From positions 1 through 54,438 of the forward strand of contig CAYTIB010000060.1 of assembly GCA_964437725.1 (NCBI GenBank): a stretch of 54,438 bases of DNA. The letters run 5' to 3'. Made by a program: the position numbers and the translations under genes. This document shows, one piece after another, positions 7,926 to 16,766 of the stretch (positions within the stretch are counted from its first letter, which is position 1; each line of letters opens with the position of its first letter). The DNA is from CAYTIB01 sp964437725. GTDB taxonomy: Bacteria; UBA8248; JACPRG01; G963555815. A model generated the notes under the pieces. The model searched no databases and was not told where the DNA came from. It was given only the letters and a program-made list of their open reading frames with translations.

Positions 7926-9245
7926 ATGCGCATAAGCCCCACTGACAAAACCCCCTACACATCGATGGAGTCAAATGCATTGACAGGTGTAGAAGCATGT
8001 GTGCACTGCGGACTATGTCTTCCCGTTTGTCCGACTTACGAGGAATGGAAAACCTCGATGGACTCTCCCCGAGGGCGTCTTCTTCTCATGAAAGCCGCCG
8101 CCGAAAACCAAATCCCTATTTCTGACAAGTTTGTTCTACACATGGAACGCTGTCTGGGTTGCCGGGCGTGTGAGAGCGCCTGCCCATCAGGGGTTCGTTT
8201 TGGACATGCGATGGAAAAAACCCGAGCTGTAATACAACGGGTCAAAGCACAAAAAGGGAAAACAAAAACCCCGGAGACTCTTAGGAATCGCATTATTAGC
8301 AAAATCATTTTAAATAAGCTTTTTATGTATTCCACCCGGGCACACACTTTGGGATGGGTGTTCCGAGGCTATCAAAAATCTGGTCTACAGTTTCTAATTC
8401 GCTATTCAGGAATCTTGACCAAACTTCGGATCCGCGGAGTACCACTTGGAACGCTCGAGGGCCTCCTTCCTGAGAGACACCTCGACATGAGGCCCCTTCC
8501 CAAATCAAATCCGGCCAAAGGTCAAAAACGTGGTCAAGTCATCTTATTCACCGGATGCGTAATGAACTTTTTGTTTCGGAAGGTTCACTGGGACACCATA
8601 CGTTGTCTGACTACCAACGGATACGAAGTCATTGTCCCAGAAAAACAGTCGTGCTGCGGTGCACTTCATGCACACGCCGGAGAAGCCGACTACGCCTATT
8701 CCCTAGCCCTCCAAAACATGAAAAATCTTCAAGGAGATGTACCGGTGGTTGTTAATGCAGCGGGTTGTGGATCAATGATGAAGGACTACTGCCACTCACT
8801 TTCCGGATCCCAAGATTCCGAAAGGTTCTCACACCGTGTCAGGGACATACACGAATTTCTGGCTAGAATAGACTTACGGTCTCCCTTAAATGAGTTCCCT
8901 GAGAAGGTAGCATATCAAGATGCCTGTCACCTGGCTCACGGTCAGAGCATCACGAGAGCTCCTAGAGATCTTCTCTGTTCTATACCAGGTTTGGAGTTGG
9001 TTGCTCTTCCCCGTTCGGACTGGTGTTGCGGCAGTGCAGGGACTTACAATCTCACCCAACCTGAAGCAGCCAACAGGTTATTAGAGAAAAAGATCGACGC
9101 GATTGCATCCACTGGAGCAAAAGTATTGGCTGTCGGCAACCCAGGCTGTGCATTACAAATTGAAATGGGCCTGCGCCAACACGGCCTTTCCATTCGGGTC
9201 ATGCACCCCGTTGAGATCCTTGCAGATGCGTACGGACGAAAGTGA
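7926..9245 (+). CDS. glcF: Glycolate oxidase iron-sulfur subunit GlcF
   Basis: This is the 439-residue electron-transfer subunit of glycolate dehydrogenase, or a close (S)-2-hydroxy-acid oxidase. It has two ferredoxin-type 4Fe-4S motifs (C25-x2-C-x2-C-x3-CP, then CLGCRACESACP) and two CCG domains (SCCGALHAHAG and WCCGSAGTYNL) that bind quinone or a further cluster. The start at 7926 was chosen because AGGTGAT lies seven bases upstream and the protein begins in the usual place. An upstream GTG at 7851 adds 25 residues without family support. The FAD subunits glcD and glcE are not in the window, so the subunit is separated from its expected partners. Confidence 0.9.
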   Translation: MRISPTDKTPYTSMESNALTGVEACVHCGLCLPVCPTYEEWKTSMDSPRGRLLLMKAAAENQIPISDKFVLHMERCLGCRACESACPSGVRFGHAMEKTRAVIQRVKAQKGKTKTPETLRNRIISKIILNKLFMYSTRAHTLGWVFRGYQKSGLQFLIRYSGILTKLRIRGVPLGTLEGLLPERHLDMRPLPKSNPAKGQKRGQVILFTGCVMNFLFRKVHWDTIRCLTTNGYEVIVPEKQSCCGALHAHAGEADYAYSLALQNMKNLQGDVPVVVNAAGCGSMMKDYCHSLSGSQDSERFSHRVRDIHEFLARIDLRSPLNEFPEKVAYQDACHLAHGQSITRAPRDLLCSIPGLELVALPRSDWCCGSAGTYNLTQPEAANRLLEKKIDAIASTGAKVLAVGNPGCALQIEMGLRQHGLSIRVMHPVEILADAYGRK

Positions 9246-9271
9246 GCACACTAGGGTGAAATTCCAATTCA

Positions 9272-9656
9272 TCAGCTCCATCGGGAAACCAACCCACCCA
9301 TCCATACCCCTCCGATTCCGGAGGCAAACTGCAAAAAAATGTTCATCGAAGCCATAACACCCTCTGAGATACGGTAAAGATGGATAGTTTCCTGTGCAAA
9401 AGCCGAAAACGTAGTAAATCCACCAAGTAGACCTGTAAAAAGTAATAACCTACCATGTAAGGATAGGATTCCTTTCGAGTCAGCAATCCGGCGAAATACC
9501 CAATCGCTAGACAACCAATGAAATTAACTGTAAGGGTAGCAATAGGAAGAAGAGTACCTAATTCAATACGTTCAACGAGAACCCCAGCAAATAACGCAAA
9601 ACCTATCCGACAAATCCACCCAAACCAACTATCAATAAATTAGCCATAGAAACCAT
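9272..9656 (-). pseudogene. fluC: Decayed fluoride channel gene (fluC/crcB)
   Basis: All parts of a FluC (CrcB) fluoride channel are present but in three frames. The N-terminal piece starts at 9656 (or ATG 9647) and reads ANLLIVGLGGFVG, then hits TAG at 9603-9605 before VLRYLLGFSLN. A second frame carries LGTLLPIATLTVNFIGC and IGYFAGLLTRK. The third frame, ending at 9272, carries LLLFTGLLGGFTTFSAFAQET, the conserved GGxTTFSTF pore motif. One stop and two frame changes in about 385 bases mean it cannot give an intact channel as it stands. Assembly errors could mimic this, but three independent lesions make decay more likely. Confidence 0.8.
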
Positions 9657-9838
9657 AGAAAAAGTCCCCTAGCAAAGCACTAAATAAATCCCCTGATCAC
9701 AAACCTAAACATTTAAAAAAACTTTAGCAGGATTTCCCAAAATATCAGGCTCCAATCGCTCCGGCCGGTAAGACCAAACACCTAGCCGAAATATCTTAGA
9801 AACACCACGTCTGCGCGAGACCTTAAGAGGGAATATAT

Positions 9839-10609
9839 TCAGAATATTCTACCGTGAATTTCCTTGACCCATTGGGGTACCTCTCGGTTCGCAGAACCGC
9901 AAACGCTCGCAATCATCGAGCGAACGGCCCCACATGCCAACCGTGCTTCTTCTACCGTGATATCCTGCGCCACCCCTGTAACAGATGTCTTCCGTGCCTT
10001 CATAACGATCTGTCTAAAGTCTCCTGTCACCGGACTATCTTCCGTATTTGTAACGCATATACCGGTTGTACCTTCCAACCATCTTTTAACAAGGGAACCG
10101 CTATCGAGAGTCTCTTTTCCAAGCCTGGCTCTAAGCTTCAATAATGAATCTAATCTTTTACCGAACCTTTTGTCGTGCAAGTTCTCTCTGCAGTTCTCAA
10201 GCGCGAGATCAAGCATGCGTTTCCGTAACTCGCCCAGAAAACCTTGTGCGAAACGAAAACCGTGATTCTCCCTCGAGGATTCAAGTAGTTTGACAATCGT
10301 CTCCCACACGCCAAAAAGCTTCTCCCATTCATCTGCCAACCGTTTATTTCCAAGCACATCTTTTCTGACACGGGTAATCGCATCGTCCACGGCAATTTTT
10401 ACATTCGGATCCATCCCCATTTGCGAAATCACTCTTTCGAGAAAGTCTTCCGCCGCAAACATGGCATAAAAAACGGCTGCCCTTGCTAGGGAAAGCGCGG
10501 CCTTATCCCTCCCTTCCCCTAAAGAGACCTCTGCCTCTCGGAGGAAAGCCCATGCGTCACGATAGAACTGCGCGCCAGTGTCGTCTTCTGAGAGGATTGG
10601 TTTTTTCAT
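9839..10609 (-). CDS. Hypothetical protein, HEPN-like N-terminal region
   Basis: This is a 256-residue soluble, mostly helical protein that I do not recognise. Residues 15-60 (YRDAWAFLREAEVSL, then ALSLARAAVFYAMFAAEDFLERV) resemble the first helices of HEPN domains, where an arginine-containing helix pairs with another protein copy. The canonical Rx4-6H RNase motif is not evident. No signal peptide or membrane segment is seen, and codon use looks like that of its neighbours. The ATG at 10609 lacks a strong ribosome binding site. It stands alone between the decayed fluC and a divergent molybdenum hydroxylase gene. HEPN membership is a weak inference. Confidence 0.6.
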   Translation of the reverse strand: MKKPILSEDDTGAQFYRDAWAFLREAEVSLGEGRDKAALSLARAAVFYAMFAAEDFLERVISQMGMDPNVKIAVDDAITRVRKDVLGNKRLADEWEKLFGVWETIVKLLESSRENHGFRFAQGFLGELRKRMLDLALENCRENLHDKRFGKRLDSLLKLRARLGKETLDSGSLVKRWLEGTTGICVTNTEDSPVTGDFRQIVMKARKTSVTGVAQDITVEEARLACGAVRSMIASVCGSANREVPQWVKEIHGRIF

Positions 10610-11050
10610 TACAGGTGATTTCTCTTTTCCGAGTTGTCCTGCGAGACTCTCAATATCACTTCAAAAGCCCTTCCTTAAACAGATTACCAAACCAAAATGA
10701 TCCGACTCTAGAGATTACGCGAGTTTCTGAACATTTAGTAATAGGAAAAGAAAATAAAAAATGAGGCTACAAAGATAATTCTTGGAATTAGACACCCAAG
10801 ATAAAACTTGACTACTTAAATCCTTCGGGTGAGCCGCCCAGGTCTGAAATGGAAGTTCCACGTCCAAAATCATAGCACCTTGGCAATAAGAAGGATCTCT
10901 TTATACTCACTTTCAACAGTCGAAAAGAATTTTTTGCAATACGAAAATTGGTTCTGAAAAATTTTACTTTATCAAACCGTTTGCGCATTTAAAGAGAAGT
11001 GGTAACCTAGCTCAAAATCCAACCACACAGCAGAGGATTCTGGAAAAACC
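10610..11050. other. Intergenic region, divergent promoters expected
   Basis: About 440 A/T-rich bases between two divergent genes. It should hold promoters for the HEPN-like gene (leftwards) and the molybdenum hydroxylase (rightwards). No consensus promoter, operator dyad, riboswitch or small gene could be identified with confidence. Confidence 0.5.
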
Positions 11051-13369
11051 GTGAAATACAACGTTATAGGCCAACGAATCCCATCAATTGAGGCCTTGGA
11101 AAAAGCTTCCGGCGCGGGGAAATATGCGTCCGACGTAGTCCTACCAGGCATGCTCTGGGGAAAGATCCTACGTGCTCCTTTACCTCACGCCCGCATTCTC
11201 AACGTGGACACCACCGAGGCAAACAAGCTAAAAGGCGTACGTGCCATCTTGACCGCAACAGACTGCCCCGATACCCGCCTGGGACATATGATTCCCGATG
11301 AAACTGTGTTGGCCATAGACAAGATTCGATTCACTGGAGATGAAATTGCAGCTGTTGCTGCCACTGATCCCGATATCGCTGAAGAGGCTTTGGAGTTAAT
11401 TAAGGTTGAATACGACCCACTTCCTGCAGTCGGCACAACCGAGGAAGCCTTGGCCGAAGGTGCGCCCTTAATTCACGAGGATAAACAAAAAAATATTGCC
11501 ATGCAGGGCGATATGGAGCGAGGCGTATTTGAAAAAGCGTGGGCAAACACGGCTCACCAAATCGAAACCACTTTTCAAACTTCTTCAGCTCACCAGTGTT
11601 ATATGGAACCCATGGGATGCACCGCTGATTTCTCGGAACAAGGTAAACTAACACTTCACGTCGGAATTCAGGACCCCTGGATAGCTTGCCAACATTATGC
11701 CGAAATCCTTGGAATTAACGAATCGAAAATTCGCATTATGCACTCCTTTGTTGGAGGTGGATTCGGATCGAAAAAAATGGTTGTACTTCATCTTATCGCC
11801 GCGTTGCTAAGCCAAAAAACGAAGCGCCCGGTACGAATCGACAACACACGCAATGATGAATTCATGACTACACATCCCCGTGTGCCCATGAAAATCCATT
11901 TTAAATTGGGAGCAGATTCCAAAGGGTTTTTCACCGCAAAATCTTCCGACGTAATCGCAGACAACGGTGCTTACAGTAATGAGGCTCCAGCCATCGCCGG
12001 AATAGCCTCTTATCGAATGGATAACCTCTACCGAATCCCAAATATTAAAAACCGATACCGCCTAATCTATACGAATAAGTTACCAACAGGTGGCTACCGC
12101 GGATTTGGTAACCCACAGGGTGCATTCGCCCTCGAATCTGGAATCGATATGCTCGCTGAGAAAATAGCGGTAGACCCTGCAGAGCTTCGGTTAAAAAATT
12201 TTGTCCGTCCAGGTGACCTGACGATGCACGGATTCCGGATTGGAACAACAGCCGTTCGGGAGTGTGTGGAGAATGCCAAAGCTCTAACTGATTGGAGCAA
12301 AAAGCGAACAACCAGGAACAGGAAATCCACGTCTGGTACATCCAGAAAAGGACAGATCTTAAAGGGGATTGGTATGGCCTGCTGTATCCACGGATCTGGG
12401 TTTCGCGGAGCATACAAAGATTTTGATGGGTCCTCAGCCATTCTTGAGGTAAATGAAAAAGGTAGAGTATATCTCCTAACAGGCGAACCCGATATTGGTC
12501 AAGGATCTCGGACCGTACTGGCTCAGATCGCTGCCGAAAAACTCGGAATCCCCATTAGTGATATTGAAGTATCAGCAATTGACACGGATACAAATCCAAG
12601 ATGTCTTGGGGCTTATGCCAGTCGAGTGACGACCCTCGGCGGCCATGCCGTTTTAATAGCCGCCCAGAAGGTACAAGAAAAGATTTTAAGCTATGCTGCG
12701 GAACAGCTGGAGTGTGCACCCGAGGACCTTGCCTGCAGCGATGGAGTCATTTTCTTGAAATCTTCTCCAACTCTCAGAACCAGTTTTACGGATACAGTTC
12801 GGGACATGGTCATTGCCTCAGGAGGTAAACCCGTTGTCGGCAAAGGCAACTTTGTCACACCAGATGACATTGTCATTCCCGATGAAACTCGATACGGTCA
12901 CGCGACCATGTCCTATGCCTTCGCGGCCCACGTGGCGGAGGTCTCTGTCGACACCGAAACAGGGCGAGTGAAAATTGAAAACATGACGGCCATTCACGAT
13001 TCAGGAAAAATTATCAATCCGCTAACTGCGGAAGGACAGGTAGAAGGGGGTGTTGTCCAGGGGTTAGGATGGGCCCTTTCAGAAGAAATGGTCTTCGAAC
13101 ATGGACAGGTCTTGAACCCAAACTTTTACGATTATCGTATTCCAACCGTTGTAGATGCACCGAACATCCAGGTCGGATTTGTCGACGAAACTGAACCGGA
13201 GGGACCCTATGGTGCCAAAGGATTAGGAGAACCTTCACTTGTCCCGACAGCAGCATCTGTTGCCAATGCTATAGCCCACGCCTTGGGTGGGCGTCGTATC
13301 TACACTCTTCCTATCACGTCCGAGAAGGTGATAGAAACGATTCAAACAAACCATTTGGTCCAACAATAG
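11051..13369 (+). CDS. Xanthine dehydrogenase-family molybdopterin-binding large subunit
   Basis: This is a 772-residue catalytic subunit of a molybdenum hydroxylase (xanthine oxidase, CoxL or 4-hydroxybenzoyl-CoA reductase type). The N-terminal a/b hammerhead domain starts GQRIPSIEALEKASGAGKYASD. The molybdopterin domain has GGGFGSK at about 235-241, GGYRGFGNPQGAFALE, a GEPDIGQG motif and the catalytic Glu (about 727) in GAKGLGEPS. The CO-dehydrogenase signature AYRCSFR is absent, so CO oxidation is unlikely. The start is a GTG with GGA eight bases upstream. No FAD or 2Fe-2S subunit lies next to it, which is unusual. A molybdate importer is encoded about 10 kb away. The substrate cannot be told from sequence. 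Confidence 0.9.
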   Translation: MKYNVIGQRIPSIEALEKASGAGKYASDVVLPGMLWGKILRAPLPHARILNVDTTEANKLKGVRAILTATDCPDTRLGHMIPDETVLAIDKIRFTGDEIAAVAATDPDIAEEALELIKVEYDPLPAVGTTEEALAEGAPLIHEDKQKNIAMQGDMERGVFEKAWANTAHQIETTFQTSSAHQCYMEPMGCTADFSEQGKLTLHVGIQDPWIACQHYAEILGINESKIRIMHSFVGGGFGSKKMVVLHLIAALLSQKTKRPVRIDNTRNDEFMTTHPRVPMKIHFKLGADSKGFFTAKSSDVIADNGAYSNEAPAIAGIASYRMDNLYRIPNIKNRYRLIYTNKLPTGGYRGFGNPQGAFALESGIDMLAEKIAVDPAELRLKNFVRPGDLTMHGFRIGTTAVRECVENAKALTDWSKKRTTRNRKSTSGTSRKGQILKGIGMACCIHGSGFRGAYKDFDGSSAILEVNEKGRVYLLTGEPDIGQGSRTVLAQIAAEKLGIPISDIEVSAIDTDTNPRCLGAYASRVTTLGGHAVLIAAQKVQEKILSYAAEQLECAPEDLACSDGVIFLKSSPTLRTSFTDTVRDMVIASGGKPVVGKGNFVTPDDIVIPDETRYGHATMSYAFAAHVAEVSVDTETGRVKIENMTAIHDSGKIINPLTAEGQVEGGVVQGLGWALSEEMVFEHGQVLNPNFYDYRIPTVVDAPNIQVGFVDETEPEGPYGAKGLGEPSLVPTAASVANAIAHALGGRRIYTLPITSEKVIETIQTNHLVQQ

Positions 13370-13394
13370 GGGCCCAAAATCCAGGAGAAACCCA

Positions 13395-14132
13395 TTGTCG
13401 CGGACGATGAAACGAGAGTCATTACTGCTCCTACGCGAACTGCTAGATCTTCGTTGGGAGTTTCTCCGTAGGAATGAGGAATACCGGTCCGATCATGCCA
13501 CATACCGAGAACTCATCGCTAAACACCACTCGGAAGAAGCTCAGCCCGTGCGTCAGGAGTCATTTCGCCTTATGGCCAAATACCGTTTAGGTGCCTTACC
13601 TGATCCCTCCGAAACCCCGGATGGTATCCGTCTTCCTATCATGTACCCTTATGGAGACCAGCCAGAGGTTTCGGGCTTTCCCGGGTTACGCGTGTTTGAC
13701 CCCGATGGCGAGACAAAACATAGCGATTCCAATGAAAGTGATAAATTTCGAGTCACAATCGAAGTGGATTTAAGAACTCCACGTGCTAACCTGCTACCAG
13801 TCCTAGATCTAGTCCTAGATGAGTTAGTACAAAGGAGAATCGACCGCCATCCCTATTTCAATACAGAGCAAAACGAAGAATCTAGCAAAGACTTCGGAGT
13901 TTATCAGTGGTATCTAAAGATTTGGGATCGCCACCAAGCGGGAGAAAGCTCTGAGGATATCGCACGAGCATTATATCCACATGTTTTCGAAAAACCCTCC
14001 CGACACTTCCTGCCCGAAAATGCTGTAGATCAAATCGAAGCTGGGCTGCGAGAAGCCTCACAGCTTATTACGGAGAGTGCCACTGGAGATGGATCCACCC
14101 TACCTGCGCGAAATCTTTCTCAATATTCATAA
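13395..14132 (+). CDS. Hypothetical protein, partner of molybdenum hydroxylase gene
   Basis: This 245-residue soluble protein has no clear function. The N-terminal 50 residues are highly charged and helical (ELLDLRWEFLRRNEEYRSDH), and the middle contains a Pro-rich segment (MYPYGDQPEVSGFPG). The second half includes VTIEVDLRTPRANLLPVLD and GVYQWYLKIWDRHQAGESSEDIARALYP, a helix-turn-helix-like stretch reminiscent of uncharacterised transcriptional-regulator-like domains (the RRNxxY start is seen there too). The TTG start at 13395 is supported by AGGAG seven bases upstream; an ATG follows at 13407. It lies 25 bases after the molybdenum hydroxylase gene, so the two probably form an operon. Confidence 0.7.
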   Translation: MSRTMKRESLLLLRELLDLRWEFLRRNEEYRSDHATYRELIAKHHSEEAQPVRQESFRLMAKYRLGALPDPSETPDGIRLPIMYPYGDQPEVSGFPGLRVFDPDGETKHSDSNESDKFRVTIEVDLRTPRANLLPVLDLVLDELVQRRIDRHPYFNTEQNEESSKDFGVYQWYLKIWDRHQAGESSEDIARALYPHVFEKPSRHFLPENAVDQIEAGLREASQLITESATGDGSTLPARNLSQYS

Positions 14133-14308
14133 ACTTTTTGAATAGTTTGCTCCAGGAACAAATATTCCTTACCCGACGAAAATCCTTGTCAATCCTTTTA
14201 AATTAGTATTTCAAGTCCATTTCCCTCAAACTCTCAATTCCTCATTTGAAAGATGCTCAGATTAATAATATTCCAAGAATTACCCTGTCTTTTTATTGAA
14301 TTATTATC

Positions 14309-14338
14309 TTGACAATCTACAAAGTTATACGAGATATT
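14309..14338 (+). promoter_or_regulatory. Predicted sigma-70-type promoter of the HU gene
   Basis: A perfect TTGACA (-35) lies at 14309-14314 and GATATT, a 4/6 match to TATAAT, at 14333-14338 with an 18-base spacer. AGATAT with a 17-base spacer overlaps it. This would start transcription about 110-120 bases before the HU start codon. The surrounding region is A/T-rich, as expected of a strong promoter. Confidence 0.6.
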
Positions 14339-14370
14339 GTGTTTGTGACTGGGTATTCTGTCTAAATGTA

Positions 14371-14430
14371 GTGGGAACTGACACAGCTGACTGAGCCTAC
14401 ACGTTGGATTCCCACCGGGCCGAGAGGCCT
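14371..14430 (+). promoter_or_regulatory. Structured 5' leader of the HU mRNA
   Basis: Two hairpins lie between the predicted promoter and the HU start. The first pairs GTGGGAA (14371-14377) with TTCCCAC (14409-14415) around a 31-base loop. The second pairs GGCC (14418-14421) with GGCC (14426-14429) around a GAGA (GNRA-type) tetraloop. No known riboswitch was recognised. It may control or stabilise the HU mRNA. The structure is by eye only. Confidence 0.45.
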
Positions 14431-14458
14431 AGTTAACGACCCTCAGGGAGAAAAGGGT

Positions 14459-14731
14459 ATGAACAAAGCTGATGTCATTGATGCTGTGGCCAGAAAAGCC
14501 GAAATTCCGAAAAACAAAGCAGAGGTCGCCATTGAAAGTGTAATCGACGAGATTGTCAAAGGCCTGAAGCGTGGAGAGCGAGTGGTACTCTCTGGCTTTG
14601 GCACATTCTCTGTTGCCCAGCGGAAAGCTCGCCAGGCACGCAATCCCAGGACGGGGGAATCTATTTACGTAGCGGCGAAAAATGTCCCCAAATTCGTGGC
14701 TGGAGGAAAACTGAAACAAGAAGTTGCTTAG
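14459..14731 (+). CDS. hup: HU family DNA-binding protein
   Basis: This is a 90-residue histone-like nucleoid protein that bends DNA as a dimer. MNKADVIDAVARKAEIPKNKAE matches the N-terminal helices, and VVLSGFGTFSVAQRKARQARNPRTGE includes the GFGTF strand and the DNA-intercalating arm with RNPRTGE. AGGGAGAAAAGG precedes the ATG. It is a single-gene transcript with a predicted promoter, a folded leader and a strong downstream hairpin terminator. IHF is the alternative, but the sequence is closer to HU. Confidence 0.96.
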   Translation: MNKADVIDAVARKAEIPKNKAEVAIESVIDEIVKGLKRGERVVLSGFGTFSVAQRKARQARNPRTGESIYVAAKNVPKFVAGGKLKQEVA

Positions 14732-14804
14732 CGGTAAAGTACACCCTCCAAGGACGGCCTCGGTACCAAAAGAAGTCCACTAATGGTTTCAGGGTCGTTG
14801 TAGG

Positions 14805-14858
14805 AAAGAGCCGGGAGATCGAAAAACCTCAGCTTTTGATCATCCCGGCTCTTTTATT
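14805..14858 (+). terminator. Rho-independent terminator after HU
   Basis: AAAGAGCCGGGA pairs with TCCCGGCTCTTT, and an inner GATC/AAAA arm pairs with TTTTGATC, making a long hairpin followed by TTTTATTT. This is the strongest terminator in the window. It may also work on the opposite strand for the convergent CitE-like gene because of the A-rich 5' arm. Confidence 0.88.
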
Positions 14859-14919
14859 TCCTAATTCCTACTGCTGAGATAAAATGAGAAGGGTCGTTTT
14901 GGGCTCACGCGATGATTTC

Positions 14920-15642
14920 TCACCCTTGATTCATCTGTCTCCAAACTTGGCGTATGGGTTCAATTTGATTCGAACCTAAAACAGCACGACCATCGAATCC
15001 CAACTTGAAAGCCTCGCGCGTGTCTTGAATTAGATATTCTTCGTCGGCATCCAAGGGGGTCACGGTATCCATCAGAGAGACCCCGGCAGCCCGACCCTCC
15101 ACCGCTAACCGTGCTCTAACGTGGTAAAGTTCTCCCCCTTCGGGTGTTCGGATCCCGCCAAGGTCCTTTAGCATATCTCCCCCACCTAAACCTATCTCCG
15201 AAATTCGAGCACTACACCCTGCGATTTCAAAAGCATTTTTAAGGCCCATAGCTGATTCAATGTTCGGCAAAATAGGGATGGTTCCCGGAGACACTCCGGA
15301 ACGTCGCTCTACCCCTACCAAAATTTTGGCCAGTCCCAAAGTCTCCTGGGCATCTTGGGCTGACGCGAGAACAAGTCCATCCGGCAGATACTCAAAGCTT
15401 TCCAAGTCTTCTTCTTGCTCTTTCGAGCCGCCAATGTTAACTCGTACCCACCTAGACGAACCTTTAAAATTCATCTCCGAACAGGCACGCTGCACAAGTT
15501 CCCGCCCTACCCCTTTTTTCTCCGTTGGACAATTTTGCTCTAGATCCATGACGATTACGTCCGCGCCAGAGCCAATCGCCTCCTTCAAGGCAGCTTCATC
15601 GTGTGCCGGTACGTAATACTTTATTTTGCAAGAATCAGTCAT
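14920..15642 (-). CDS. CitE-like HpcH/HpaI aldolase / CoA ester lyase
   Basis: This is a 240-residue member of the citrate lyase beta / malyl-CoA lyase TIM-barrel family, which cleaves or forms C-C bonds next to CoA thioesters or acids. Matching motifs are SGADVIVMDLEQNCP (usually LDLEDAVP), WVRVN, ILPNIESAMGL with the metal-site Glu, and GGGDMLKDLG with the metal-site Asp. The protein is shorter than the usual 280-300 residues, and the DLED aspartate is Asn here. Its role is therefore uncertain. The ATG at 15642 follows an AGGAGAGG stretch. It is convergent with HU and lies downstream of trmJ. Confidence 0.82.
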   Translation of the reverse strand: MTDSCKIKYYVPAHDEAALKEAIGSGADVIVMDLEQNCPTEKKGVGRELVQRACSEMNFKGSSRWVRVNIGGSKEQEEDLESFEYLPDGLVLASAQDAQETLGLAKILVGVERRSGVSPGTIPILPNIESAMGLKNAFEIAGCSARISEIGLGGGDMLKDLGGIRTPEGGELYHVRARLAVEGRAAGVSLMDTVTPLDADEEYLIQDTREAFKLGFDGRAVLGSNQIEPIRQVWRQMNQG

Positions 15643-15887
15643 AAATTTTCACCTCTCCTGAAACACCCAATCAAATCCTTACCAGTGCAGACCTAGAAAG
15701 TGAGCCTATTTTTCCAAAAAATATTAGCAGAGTTTCTCAAAGTTTTCGTCACCAATCCTTCATGTTTTCCCTTTGCAAAACGAAAGCCTCTTGGCAAGCT
15801 TCCGTTCCCAAAACCCGAAATGGAAATCGCTCACCGCAGAGAACCTTCCGGTATCTTTGGGAAAATACTCTAACGAGAATCACGGAA

Positions 15888-16766
15888 CTAGAGTGCTTTC
15901 TCCTCGCTTCGCGAATCCACAACTGGCCTATCCAGTGTTTGGGATTTTTCCTGATCAATCGCCCAGTTCACCTGACGGAAAATTCCTCGGAAAATTTTCA
16001 CGTCTTTCGGGCTGAGGTTGGCACGGGAAAAAATCCTACGCAAATAGGTCATCATCCGTTCAGGATTTTCCGGGTCAAGAAAATTGATCCGCATCAAAGT
16101 GTCTTTCATATGCCCAAACATCCCTCCTAACTCCTCCACCGTGGCTAGAGGTAGGGCCGAAGATGTTTCCGAAATTTCATCACAGAGCTCGCGGGCAATT
16201 CGATGAAGCTCATAGCAAACTATCATGACAGCCATTGCCAGGTTTAAGGATGCAAATTCCGATTCTGCGGGAATATACGTTAACTCATGGCAGCAACGCA
16301 GGTGATCGTTCGAAAGACCCACGTCTTCCGACCCAAACACTAGGGCCACAGGAAAGTCTCGAGCTGTTTTAATAACACGGCCAACCAAACCATGGGCAAC
16401 ATTCGGGGCATAACGATATTTCCCTCTTCTGCGCGTTGTACCGACAACTAAGGAGCAATCAGCGACAGCTTCTTTCAACGACTTGTATAAAGGTGCACGG
16501 TAAAGCATGTCCTTGGCATACATGGCCATCATTCGCGCCTTTGCATTGGTATGCTCAACAGGGTTGTGGGGAAAAACAAGACGCAGATCGGTAATCCCCA
16601 TGCTTTTCATAGCACGCGCCGAAGAGCCAATATTTCCAGGATACTTCGGATCAACCAAAATCACGCGAACATTATTGAGGGCTTCAGAAACACATCCGGA
16701 AGTGGAAGGTTTCGCATCGCGGTTATCTAGTGTAATCCCTTCTACGGGTCCAGGTGGTTCAGACAT
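15888..16766 (-). CDS. trmJ: tRNA (cytidine/uridine-2'-O-)-methyltransferase TrmJ-type
   Basis: This is a 292-residue SPOUT-class RNA 2'-O-methyltransferase. The NVRVILVDPKYPGNIGSSARAMK motif near residue 32 is typical of TrmJ (Asn and Arg of motif 1). VALVFGSEDVGLSNDHL is motif 2, and ESEFASLNLAMAVMIVCYEL is motif 3, which forms the trefoil knot that binds S-adenosylmethionine. A C-terminal helical extension, also usual in TrmJ, begins near residue 205. About 30 residues precede the core. AGGA lies 11 bases before the ATG. TrmJ normally modifies position 32 of tRNAs; the target here is assumed. Confidence 0.9.
   Translation of the reverse strand: MSEPPGPVEGITLDNRDAKPSTSGCVSEALNNVRVILVDPKYPGNIGSSARAMKSMGITDLRLVFPHNPVEHTNAKARMMAMYAKDMLYRAPLYKSLKEAVADCSLVVGTTRRRGKYRYAPNVAHGLVGRVIKTARDFPVALVFGSEDVGLSNDHLRCCHELTYIPAESEFASLNLAMAVMIVCYELHRIARELCDEISETSSALPLATVEELGGMFGHMKDTLMRINFLDPENPERMMTYLRRIFSRANLSPKDVKIFRGIFRQVNWAIDQEKSQTLDRPVVDSRSEEKAL

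Noticed and set aside
9272..9656. The TAG inside the fluC remnant as a pyrrolysine or readthrough codon
   Set aside because: Two further frame changes are needed to rebuild the protein, so readthrough alone cannot restore it.
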